Assembly (NCBI GenBank): GCA_050178015.1
Contig: JBFXGM010000005.1
Location: forward strand, 62,001 to 126,000
Reading direction: 5' to 3'
Length of the DNA: 64,000 nt
Source: Gaoshiqia sp050178015
GTDB taxonomy: Bacteria; Bacteroidota; Bacteroidia; Bacteroidales; Prolixibacteraceae
Within the stretch, counting starts at the first letter, position 1. The number at the start of each line of letters is the position of its first letter. The notes under the pieces were generated by a model. That model was not told where the DNA came from and ran no database searches. It was given only the letters and a program-made list of their open reading frames with translations. Positions 53,053 through 60,965 of this stretch are shown here, in pieces. The translations under genes were made by a program, and so were the position numbers.

Positions 53053-54207
53053 ATGAATGCACTGTTGAAAAAAGTACATCAGGAAGTAAGGGCCAAAGTT
53101 CGGGCTTTTGCGGAAGAGAAAATTAAACCGGTAATCGGCGAGTTTGAAGCGCTGGAACAGTTTCCGGCCGACTTGATTAAATCCATGCGCAGTTTGAACA
53201 TCTTTGGGATGCAAGCCCCCGTTGAATATGGCGGGCAAGGCAGCGATTATCTGTCCTTCATCATTGCCGTGGAGGAACTCGCCCGTATTGACAGTTCGGT
53301 AGCTGCCACGCTGGCTGCGCACAACTCGCTGGGGGTTGGACCCATTTTGGAGTTTGGCAGCGAGGAGCAAAAGAAAAAATACCTGCCCGGTTTGTGCACC
53401 GCGCAAAACCTCTGGGCCTTTGGCCTTACCGAAGAGAATGCCGGATCGGACGCGCAGGGGGTGGAAACGATCGCCGAAGAAAGAAATGGCGGTTGGCTGG
53501 TAAACGGCCATAAAAAATACATCACCAATGCGGCTTCCGACATGGCCGCCGGGATCAGTTTTGTGGCTCAAACCGGGATGCGCCCCGACGGGAAAAAGGA
53601 GTTTACCGCCTTCCTGGTATCAAAAGGAACGCCGGGGTACACCCGCGAATTTATGAAGCAGAAGTTCCTGTGGCGGGCAGCCGACAATGGGATGGTTTAT
53701 TTAAAAGATTGCCATATCCCGGCAGAAGATCAATTGGGCGAACGTGGGCAGGGCATAAAAATCATGCTGAAAACCATCGATTCGGGTCGTTTGTCGATTG
53801 CTGCCATGGGGCTTGGCCTGGCACAGGGCGCTTACGAAATGGCCGTGTCGTTCGCTAAAAAACGCAAGCAGTTCGGCAAGGCCATTTCCGAATTTCAAAC
53901 TATTGCTTTTCGGCTGGCCGACATGGCCATGAAGATCGAAACGGCCCGCACTTTCCTCTACCACGCTTGCTGGCTGAAAGATAATGGCGAGCCGTTTGGT
54001 ACGCAATCGGCTATGGCCAAGCTGTATTGTTCGCAGGTGGCCAGCGATGTGGCCAGCGAAGCCCTGCAAATCTTTGGTGGTGCCGGCTTCTTCCGCAACG
54101 ATGAATATCCGATCGAACGTTTTTTCCGCGACCAGCGCCTGCTTTCCATTGGCGAGGGAACCTCGGAAGTGCTGCGGATGGTCATTTCGCGGGATGTGCT
54201 GAAGTAG
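53053..54207 (+). CDS. liuA: Acyl-CoA dehydrogenase, probable isovaleryl-CoA dehydrogenase
   Basis: A 384-residue flavin enzyme of normal ACAD length. FAD and CoA-binding segments are LTEENAGSDAQGVET, NGHKKYITNA and the C-terminal GEGTSEVLRMVIS. Placed after the MCC subunits it most likely oxidises isovaleryl-CoA to 3-methylcrotonyl-CoA, the first committed step of the branch. Start ATG 53053. The true acyl specificity cannot be told from the motifs alone. Confidence 0.82.
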   Translation: MNALLKKVHQEVRAKVRAFAEEKIKPVIGEFEALEQFPADLIKSMRSLNIFGMQAPVEYGGQGSDYLSFIIAVEELARIDSSVAATLAAHNSLGVGPILEFGSEEQKKKYLPGLCTAQNLWAFGLTEENAGSDAQGVETIAEERNGGWLVNGHKKYITNAASDMAAGISFVAQTGMRPDGKKEFTAFLVSKGTPGYTREFMKQKFLWRAADNGMVYLKDCHIPAEDQLGERGQGIKIMLKTIDSGRLSIAAMGLGLAQGAYEMAVSFAKKRKQFGKAISEFQTIAFRLADMAMKIETARTFLYHACWLKDNGEPFGTQSAMAKLYCSQVASDVASEALQIFGGAGFFRNDEYPIERFFRDQRLLSIGEGTSEVLRMVISRDVLK

Positions 54208-54262
54208 TCTTTTTCTTATTGTCAAGGACATGATTGGCCAAATGCTGAACAGATGCAGATTG

Positions 54263-54452
54263 AACACAAAGACACCAAGCCACAAAATTATATTATCAAG
54301 TATTTCTCTTCGTGACTTTGCGTCTTTGTGTTTATATTCGTTACTTTTTAGGATGGGGCTGTCTAAAGAGTCTTAAAATATAAATCAAACACAAAGATAT
54401 AACGTAATAATAAGTAAACAATCTTCTTCGTGACTTTGTGCCTTCGTGTTTA
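54263..54452. repeat. Dispersed 'cgtgactttg' intergenic repeats
   Basis: Two direct copies at 54305-54334 and 54425-54452 share tcttcgtgactttg and cgtgttta-like ends; an inverted related piece (aacacaaagacacc) is at 54263. They lie between the leucine block and idi and may be an intergenic element family of this genome. Confidence 0.6.
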
Positions 54453-54502
54453 AATTACTTTTGGGACACCTTCTTTTCTATTTTACCTTTTTACCTGATT
54501 TT

Positions 54503-55513
54503 ATGGACAAAGACCGCAAACTCGAACACATACAGCTGGCGTTTGATTCTAAAACCGGCATTACGGAGCAGGATCGACGCTTTATTTACGAACCGCTGCT
54601 GGCCGCCCATCCCGATGGGAAAACGCCTGACTTTCCTTTTTTAGGAAAGCGTATGAAGGCGCCGGTCTGGGTTTCGAGCATGACCGGCGGAACCGGCGTG
54701 GCCAAAACCATCAACCGGAATATTGCCCGCGCCTGCCGAGAGTTCGGGTTGGGAATGGGGCTGGGTTCGTGCCGTAAAATCCTGTTCGACAAAACCCACT
54801 GGGAAGATTTTGACGTTCGCGACGAAATTGGGCTTGACGCCCCTTTCTGGGCCAACCTGGGCGTGGCACAAGCGGAGCAACTTCTTCACGAAAAGAAAGA
54901 ACAGGCAATTGTAGATTTGATCGGCAAGCTACGGGCCGATGGCCTGATTGTCCATGTAAATCCTTTTCAGGAGTATTTTCAACCCGAGGGCGACCACATC
55001 TCCCAACCGCCGCTCGAAACTATTCAGGAACTTCTGGCAAAAATAAATGTGCCGCTCATCGTGAAAGAAGTGGGGCAGGGCATGGGCCGCGAAAGTCTAA
55101 GGCAACTGTTGCAGCTTCCACTGGTAGCCATTGAGTTTGGCGCTTACGGGGGTACCAATTTCTCGCGGCTGGAACTGATGCGCGACGATCCGCAAACCCG
55201 CGAATTGTTCGAGCCGTTTGCTTTTGTGGGGCAAACCGCCCGGCAAATGGTGAACGACATCAACTCGTTGCTGGATGAGGTTAAACCCGCTTGCGGTCAA
55301 CTGATCATTTCCGGTGGTTTAAAAACGTATCTGGACGGCTACTACCTGGTTTCGCTCAGCCGCTTGCCGGCCGTTTACGGCATGGCCTCATCGGTTTTGA
55401 AACAGGCCACCGGCGACTACGAAACCTTAAGGACGTACATTTCAAACCAGCTGAAAGCGTATCGTTTGGCACAAACTTATTTACGGCTGAACCCCGATTA
55501 TGAAGGACAATAA
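54503..55513 (+). CDS. fni: Type 2 isopentenyl-diphosphate delta-isomerase (FMN-dependent)
   Basis: A 336-residue TIM-barrel FMN enzyme that interconverts IPP and DMAPP. The start MDKDRKLEHIQLAF is chosen from family alignment; the longer frame to 54446 adds hydrophobic residues. VWVSSMTGGT and LGVAQAEQL fit the FMN-binding signatures; VKEVGQGMGRESLRQL and EFGAYGGTNFS are typical of type 2. It overlaps HMG-CoA reductase by 14 bp. Confidence 0.95.
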   Translation: MDKDRKLEHIQLAFDSKTGITEQDRRFIYEPLLAAHPDGKTPDFPFLGKRMKAPVWVSSMTGGTGVAKTINRNIARACREFGLGMGLGSCRKILFDKTHWEDFDVRDEIGLDAPFWANLGVAQAEQLLHEKKEQAIVDLIGKLRADGLIVHVNPFQEYFQPEGDHISQPPLETIQELLAKINVPLIVKEVGQGMGRESLRQLLQLPLVAIEFGAYGGTNFSRLELMRDDPQTRELFEPFAFVGQTARQMVNDINSLLDEVKPACGQLIISGGLKTYLDGYYLVSLSRLPAVYGMASSVLKQATGDYETLRTYISNQLKAYRLAQTYLRLNPDYEGQ

Positions 55514-56822
55514 ACCAATAGCGGGATTTTCGAAGCTAAGCAAAGCGCAAAAAATTGACTGGCTCACCGGTCAACTGGGGCTCGCTCCGGGAACTGCTGA
55601 ATACCTGGCTTCATTTGAATTGAAGAATGAAATTATTCAGAACATCTTGGCTGAGCTGAGCGAAAATCATGTTTCCAATTACCATCTTCCATTTACCATT
55701 GCGCCCAATTTTTTGGTGAACGGGCAGTTCCGGGTTTTCCCGTTTGTGACAGAAGAAAGTTCGGTAGTGGCAGCCCTGGCCAAGGCAGCCGGTTTCTGGG
55801 CCAAACGCGGTGGATTTCATACCGAAGTGATCGGTACTGAAAAAAAAGGCCAACTTCATTTCTCGTGGAAGGGAAATCCGGAAGCGCTTCAGCTTTCTTT
55901 CCCTGAAATTAAAGAGCGATTGCTGGAAGAAGTTGCCCCTTTCACCCGAAAGATGGAAGAACGGGGCGGGGGAATTACGGCGATCGAATTGAAACATTTG
56001 CCGGAAATCCTTCCCGATTATTACCAGCTCGACGTGTCGTTTCAAACGCGCGACGCCATGGGGGCCAATTTCATCAACTCGTGCCTCGAACAGTTTGGTA
56101 AAACCCTGAAAAGCTGGCTGGCTGAACACGTTGAATGGCCCGGGGATGAAAAGGACTGCGAAATCATCATGGCCATTTTGTCGAATTATGTGCCCGGCAG
56201 CCGGGTGAAGGTTTGGGTGGAATGCCCGGTGGAAGCCCTTTCTGAATCGAACGACACAGCTGATTCAGCAAAATTTGCCGATAAATTTGTGCAGGCAGTA
56301 CATATTTCCCGCGAAGATGTATCGCGCGCCGTAACTCACAACAAAGGTATTTTCAACGGGGTGGATGCGTTGGCCATCGCTACCGGAAACGATTTCCGGG
56401 CCATCGAGGCAGGCGGACATGCCTTTGCCGCCCGTAACGGGAAATATGCCGGGTTGAGCGAGGCCCGCATCGACAACGGCAAATTTATCTTTTCCATGGA
56501 ATTATCGCTTGCCGTAGGTGTGGTTGGCGGGGTAACCGCCCTGCACCCCTTGGCCAAACTGGCCATGCAAATCCTCGAAAAACCGTCGGCTGAGGAGTTG
56601 ATGCAATACCTGGCCGTTGCCGGACTGGCTTCAAACTGGTCGGCCGTGCGCGCGCTGGTTTCCACCGGCATTCAGCAAGGCCACATGAAGATGCACCTGA
56701 GCAATATTTTGAACAGTTTTCAGGCTACCGATGAACAAATGCAGGCCGCCCGCCTTTATTTTCAGAACCGGGCAGTGAGTTTTGCCGAGGTCGAGAAATT
56801 CCTGAAAGATGGCAGCAACTGA
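55500..56822 (+). CDS. mvaA: Hydroxymethylglutaryl-CoA reductase, class II
   Basis: A 440-residue enzyme that reduces HMG-CoA to mevalonate. Class II features: ENHVSNYHLPFTIAPNFLVNG, the DAMGANFINSC motif, GNDFRAIEAGGHAFAAR and GVVGGVTALHPLAK. It starts inside fni and is followed at once by the GHMP kinase (14-bp overlap). Its HMG-CoA supply should come from mvaS elsewhere or from the leucine block directly upstream. Confidence 0.95.
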   Translation: MKDNKPIAGFSKLSKAQKIDWLTGQLGLAPGTAEYLASFELKNEIIQNILAELSENHVSNYHLPFTIAPNFLVNGQFRVFPFVTEESSVVAALAKAAGFWAKRGGFHTEVIGTEKKGQLHFSWKGNPEALQLSFPEIKERLLEEVAPFTRKMEERGGGITAIELKHLPEILPDYYQLDVSFQTRDAMGANFINSCLEQFGKTLKSWLAEHVEWPGDEKDCEIIMAILSNYVPGSRVKVWVECPVEALSESNDTADSAKFADKFVQAVHISREDVSRAVTHNKGIFNGVDALAIATGNDFRAIEAGGHAFAARNGKYAGLSEARIDNGKFIFSMELSLAVGVVGGVTALHPLAKLAMQILEKPSAEELMQYLAVAGLASNWSAVRALVSTGIQQGHMKMHLSNILNSFQATDEQMQAARLYFQNRAVSFAEVEKFLKDGSN

Positions 56823-57735
56823 CAAAAAAACATTTTATGCACACGGAAAGCTGTTGCTGACCGGCGAATATATGGTGCTGCACGGCGCCAAAGCGCTGGC
56901 GCTGCCGGTGAAATACGGTCAGCGAATGACGGTTTCGGAGGGAACAGAAAAGAACATACTGAATTGGAAAGCCTTTTCGCCGGAAGGATTGTGGTTTTGG
57001 TGCGACCTGCAATTACCCGATTATGCAATTTTGGAAAGCTCCGACAACGAAAAAGCGTTGGTTCTGCAGGAAATCTTCCGAACCATCGGGCAGCTCAATC
57101 CGGCCTTTCAACCCGGTACTTCACTGGAAATACAGACCCGCATCGACTTTAACCGTGCATGGGGATTGGGCAGCAGCAGCACGCTGGTTGCCAACCTGGC
57201 GAAATGGGCAGGTGTGGATGCATTTAAACTGAATGAATTGATCTTCAGGGGAAGCGGATTTGACATTGCCTGCGCTACGGCCGATGGTCCGGTTTTTTAT
57301 CAGAAAAATCAGGTGCCGGAGCCGTTCAACCTCGAATATCCCTTCCTGGATCGTCTTTATTTTGTTTACTCAGGAGCGAAAAAAGGTACCCGCGGCGAAG
57401 TGGCCCGATTTTTAAGTGAAAAGGTGGTGCACCAAAACGAAGTGGATCAAATCAGCCACCTGTCGGGGCAAATTGCCCGGGCGAAAGACCTGCCTGAATT
57501 TCAGCGATTGATAGCCGGGCACGAAAAACTGGTTTCCGGACTGTTGGGCATGCCAACGGTCAAGTCAACCTATTTTGCTGATTTTGACGGCGAGGTAAAA
57601 TCGCTGGGCGCTTGGGGCGGTGACTTTTATTTGGTGGCCAGCCAATTGGATAAAACAGCGGTGCGAAACTATTTCAACACGAAAGGGTTGAAGACCATTT
57701 TTTCGTGGAATGAATTGATTTTAAATGAACGATAA
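56809..57735 (+). CDS. GHMP kinase of the 'GYDIA' type, putative phosphomevalonate kinase
   Basis: A 308-residue GHMP-superfamily protein. ATG 56809 overlaps mvaA by 14 bp. The phosphate-binding loop is in WGLGSSSTLVANL and the N-terminal GKLLLTGEYMVLHG. The central GSGFDIACATADG is the variant of the motif that gives a Bacteroidota family its name. Because a mevalonate kinase-like protein (58765) and a decarboxylase (57725) are also present, this one is most likely the phosphomevalonate kinase; inferred from place, not shown. Confidence 0.8.
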   Translation: MAATDKKTFYAHGKLLLTGEYMVLHGAKALALPVKYGQRMTVSEGTEKNILNWKAFSPEGLWFWCDLQLPDYAILESSDNEKALVLQEIFRTIGQLNPAFQPGTSLEIQTRIDFNRAWGLGSSSTLVANLAKWAGVDAFKLNELIFRGSGFDIACATADGPVFYQKNQVPEPFNLEYPFLDRLYFVYSGAKKGTRGEVARFLSEKVVHQNEVDQISHLSGQIARAKDLPEFQRLIAGHEKLVSGLLGMPTVKSTYFADFDGEVKSLGAWGGDFYLVASQLDKTAVRNYFNTKGLKTIFSWNELILNER

Positions 57736-58768
57736 GAAAATGAATAATTTACAGGTCAGTTGGGTTTGCCCGTCGAATATTGCGCTGGTAAAATACTGGG
57801 GAAAAAGGCCGCAGCAATTGCCGATGAACCCCTCGTTGAGTTTTAGTTTGAAGAAGTCGCGGACGCGGACAAGCGTTCAACTGTTGCCAACATCTCAACA
57901 GCGCCTGACCTTTTTATTTGAAGGAGAACCTTCTACTTTTGCGGTCCGGATTGAGAAATATCTGGATACGCTTTCCATCGAAATTCCCTGGATCAACGAT
58001 TATTCGTTCCGGATCGAAAGCGAAAATACTTTTCCGCATTCTGCGGGAATTGCGTCATCGGCATCGGCTTTCGGGGCACTGGCGCTGTGCCTGGCCGAAC
58101 TGGACCAGCAACTTACCGGAACTGAAAAGGAACCTGAACAGTTTATACAAACCGCCTCGCGGTTGGCTCGTTTGGGGAGTGGGAGCGCTTCCCGGTCTGT
58201 TTGGCCCGGTTTTGCCTGGTGGGGGAAATCGGCGGCCTTGCCCGGCTCGACCGATTGCTATGCCTTGCCGGTTTCCAAAAACATACACGATTGCTATTTT
58301 CGTTTGTGCGATGCGGTATTGCTGGTCGATTCGGCCAAAAAGAAAGTGTCCAGCTCGGCTGGCCACGAGTTGATGAACAACCATCCCTTCCGGGATGCGC
58401 GCGTCCAACAGGCCAACAACAATATCGAAAGCTTGCTGCGAGTGATGCAAACTGACGACCGCCTCCGCTTCCTCGAAATCGTGGAAAATGAAGCGCTGAG
58501 CCTTCACGCCCTGATGATGAGTTCCACGCCTTCCTTTGTCTTGCTGAAACCCGAAAGCCTCCAAATCATTGAAAAAATCCGCACTTTCAGGGAGGAAACC
58601 GGTTTGCCGGTGGGATTTACCATTGATGCCGGCCCGAATATTCATCTGCTGTATTGGGACGAACACCGGAACGAGGTACGCAACTTCATCCTAAACGAGT
58701 TGCTTCCTTTTTTGGAAGACGGTAAGTGGCTGGACGACCGCATTGGGACGGGACCTGTAAAAGCATGA
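57725..58768 (+). CDS. mvaD: Diphosphomevalonate decarboxylase
   Basis: A 347-residue GHMP-fold decarboxylase that forms IPP. Motifs are CPSNIALVKYWGKRPQQLPMNPS at the N-terminus, ASSASAFGALALCLAEL for ATP, and GSGSASRSVWPGFAWW carrying the catalytic region, with FTIDAGPNIHLL at the C-terminus. Start ATG 57725 overlaps the kinase by 11 bp; ATG 57740 is possible. It overlaps the next gene by 4 bp (ATGA). Confidence 0.95.
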   Translation: MNDKKMNNLQVSWVCPSNIALVKYWGKRPQQLPMNPSLSFSLKKSRTRTSVQLLPTSQQRLTFLFEGEPSTFAVRIEKYLDTLSIEIPWINDYSFRIESENTFPHSAGIASSASAFGALALCLAELDQQLTGTEKEPEQFIQTASRLARLGSGSASRSVWPGFAWWGKSAALPGSTDCYALPVSKNIHDCYFRLCDAVLLVDSAKKKVSSSAGHELMNNHPFRDARVQQANNNIESLLRVMQTDDRLRFLEIVENEALSLHALMMSSTPSFVLLKPESLQIIEKIRTFREETGLPVGFTIDAGPNIHLLYWDEHRNEVRNFILNELLPFLEDGKWLDDRIGTGPVKA

Positions 58769-59694
58769 TCATGAAAAAATTTCCTGCAAAGTTGTTGTTG
58801 TTTGGCGAATATGCCCTCATGTTTGGGGCTAAAGCGCTGGCCGTTCCTTTTTCAACCTTTACGGGTACTTTGATCAAACCGGATGAGCAAATTGTGCCGG
58901 ATGAAACTCGAGAAAGCGCTGCCGAATTGAACCGATTTGCCTTGTGGCTCGGGCAGGAAAACCGGAATGAACAACTGAACTTTCCGCTCGATTTGGGACG
59001 ATTGCAACAGGATGTGCAGGCGAAGCTTTATTTTCGTTCGGATGTGCCGCTGCAATATGGCGTGGGAAGTTCAGGTGCGCTGTGTGCCGCCTTATTTGAT
59101 GAGTACAGTAACTATGTGGCTGATGCTACCAAGCCGCTTTCTGTTGGTGCCGCCCTGCTGAAGCAGGATTTCGCCTTGTTGGAATCGTATTTTCATGGCC
59201 GCAGCTCGGGCCTCGATCCGCTGGTTTCGTTCCTGAACAGGGCGGTATTGGTGGAAGGGAAAACAATCACGTTGCCGGAGCTGAAACTTGATCGATTGCC
59301 TTGGACGATGTACCTGATTGATACCAAAACGACCGGGGCCACGGCGCCGCTGGTCAGTTTATTTCTTCGGAAGATGGAACAGCCAGCCTTCTGTCAACTG
59401 TTTGAACAGGAATACTTGCCGGCCAACCATCGGGCGGTGGATGCTTTTCTTTCGCTGGATGAAACGAACCTTTTTGCCAACCTGCAAAGCATCACCCAAT
59501 TTCAACTTGACTATTTCCAGGAAATGATCCCTGCCAATTTTGTTGCACCCATCCGGCAGCTTATGGAACAAAACTGCTATGTCAAATTACTTGGCTCGGG
59601 CGGAGGTGGATTCTTGCTGGCCTTTGTGCCCAGCGGGGTTTCGGTACTCCTGCCGGAAAACAGTTTACGGATCGTTTGGCAGACTGGGCTGTGA
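58765..59694 (+). CDS. Mevalonate kinase-like GHMP kinase
   Basis: A 309-residue protein. ATG 58765 shares ATGA with the decarboxylase stop; ATG 58771 is the next choice. The N-terminal AKLLLFGEYALMFGAKALAVPF and the ATP loop YGVGSSGALCAALFDEY fit mevalonate kinases, as does the C-terminal KLLGSGGGGFLLAFV. It would phosphorylate mevalonate. It is the last gene of a five-gene coupled cluster (fni-mvaA-GHMP-mvaD-this). Confidence 0.85.
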   Translation: MIMKKFPAKLLLFGEYALMFGAKALAVPFSTFTGTLIKPDEQIVPDETRESAAELNRFALWLGQENRNEQLNFPLDLGRLQQDVQAKLYFRSDVPLQYGVGSSGALCAALFDEYSNYVADATKPLSVGAALLKQDFALLESYFHGRSSGLDPLVSFLNRAVLVEGKTITLPELKLDRLPWTMYLIDTKTTGATAPLVSLFLRKMEQPAFCQLFEQEYLPANHRAVDAFLSLDETNLFANLQSITQFQLDYFQEMIPANFVAPIRQLMEQNCYVKLLGSGGGGFLLAFVPSGVSVLLPENSLRIVWQTGL

Positions 59695-59756
59695 AATTTG
59701 TGGTTTTTATTTTTTCGTGACAGAAAAGAACGTGCTTTTCGGGCTTCCTCATCCAT

Positions 59757-60869
59757 TCAGAAGTCAATGACCTTGAAATAGGATTTCTTGGGCCGGTAAT
59801 CAGCATCGAAAAGCATCGGAAAGTTTGGGCTTCCCGGTTTGTTGAGCCACGATTTGGCATCATTCAGTGCCCAAAACGTCACGCTGGTGATGTCGGTTTT
59901 GTATTCGCGGAATTTGGTAAAGTAACGGCTGTACGCATTTGCTTGATCGTTTTCAACACTGGTGGTGTAGCTGCCGGCTGATCCGGTTGATACATCCATT
60001 TCGGTAATTTGCAACACCAGTCCCAGGCTTTTGTACTTGTCGAAGGCATCGCGGATATAGCTGTTGGACGGATTGTCGAGTTGCCAGTGTCCCTGAAGTC
60101 CGACGCCATCCACCAAAAATTCGCTTTTCAATAACTCCAAAAGTTCATAAATTTTGTTTCGCTTGATAGGCGAAGTTGCATTATAGTCGTTGTAAAACAA
60201 TTTGGCATCCGGATCGGCAGCGCGGGCGGCACGGAAAGCCTCCACGATATAGTCAGTGCCGCAGATGTTGTACCAATTCGATGCGCGAAAGCCACCGTCA
60301 TCGGCCACGGCCTCATTTACCACGTCCCAGGCATATACTTTTCCTTTAAAGTGGCCAACCACAGCAGTAATGTGGTCGCGCAGGCGTTGCAACACTTTTT
60401 CCTTGCTGGCGGTTTGCCCATCCTCTGTAAATATCCAGTCGGGCACCTGGCTGTGCCAGCAAAGGGTGTGTCCCCTCACTCTCAGTTCGTTTGCCTGGGC
60501 AAAACTGACTATCTTGTCGGCATTCGCCCAGTTAAAGTTACCTTCGGTGGGTTGCAGCGACGACCACTTCATGACATTTTCTGCCGTAAGGCTGTTGAAA
60601 TGCCTTTTCATCAGCGTTACCGCAGCTGCATCGTCCAGGGCGTTGGGCTCAATCGCCACGCCAACGTCAAAATAACCTGACTGAGTATAGTAATCTTTCA
60701 GCCCATCGGTTGTCTGGTTGTATTCCCCGATATTTTTTGGGCGGTTATTTTTGGGCGGTTCCGGCTCCTCCGCGGGCGGGGCGATTGGATCGTCGCTCCC
60801 GGAGCTGCCACAGGAAAGCAGCAATCCGTTCACTCCGATCAGTACTAAGAGCAAAAATAGTTTGTTCAT
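59757..60869 (-). CDS. GH10 endo-1,4-beta-xylanase, lipoprotein
   Basis: ATG 60869 (MNKLFLLLVLIG) gives a lipoprotein signal (LLSC, Cys20) and a Pro/Glu-rich spacer (about 28-44). The catalytic barrel covers about 50-370. Acid/base Glu186 lies in WDVVNEAVADD, nucleophile Glu290 in LQITEMDVS; substrate-binding HTLCWHSQVP and ENVMKWSSLQP are conserved in GH10. It cuts the xylan backbone at or on the cell surface. It is the downstream end of the PUL with the two glycan-binding proteins at 60966 and 63124. Confidence 0.95.
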   Translation of the reverse strand: MNKLFLLLVLIGVNGLLLSCGSSGSDDPIAPPAEEPEPPKNNRPKNIGEYNQTTDGLKDYYTQSGYFDVGVAIEPNALDDAAAVTLMKRHFNSLTAENVMKWSSLQPTEGNFNWANADKIVSFAQANELRVRGHTLCWHSQVPDWIFTEDGQTASKEKVLQRLRDHITAVVGHFKGKVYAWDVVNEAVADDGGFRASNWYNICGTDYIVEAFRAARAADPDAKLFYNDYNATSPIKRNKIYELLELLKSEFLVDGVGLQGHWQLDNPSNSYIRDAFDKYKSLGLVLQITEMDVSTGSAGSYTTSVENDQANAYSRYFTKFREYKTDITSVTFWALNDAKSWLNKPGSPNFPMLFDADYRPKKSYFKVIDF

Positions 60870-60965
60870 ACCATGGTTAGTTTTGCTTTGTGAAAAAGGT
60901 AGAAAGAGGGTGCGTAACAACACAGCCCTCTTTCTGTTTGGTTGGGTTTAATTGGCCTCTAGTAT

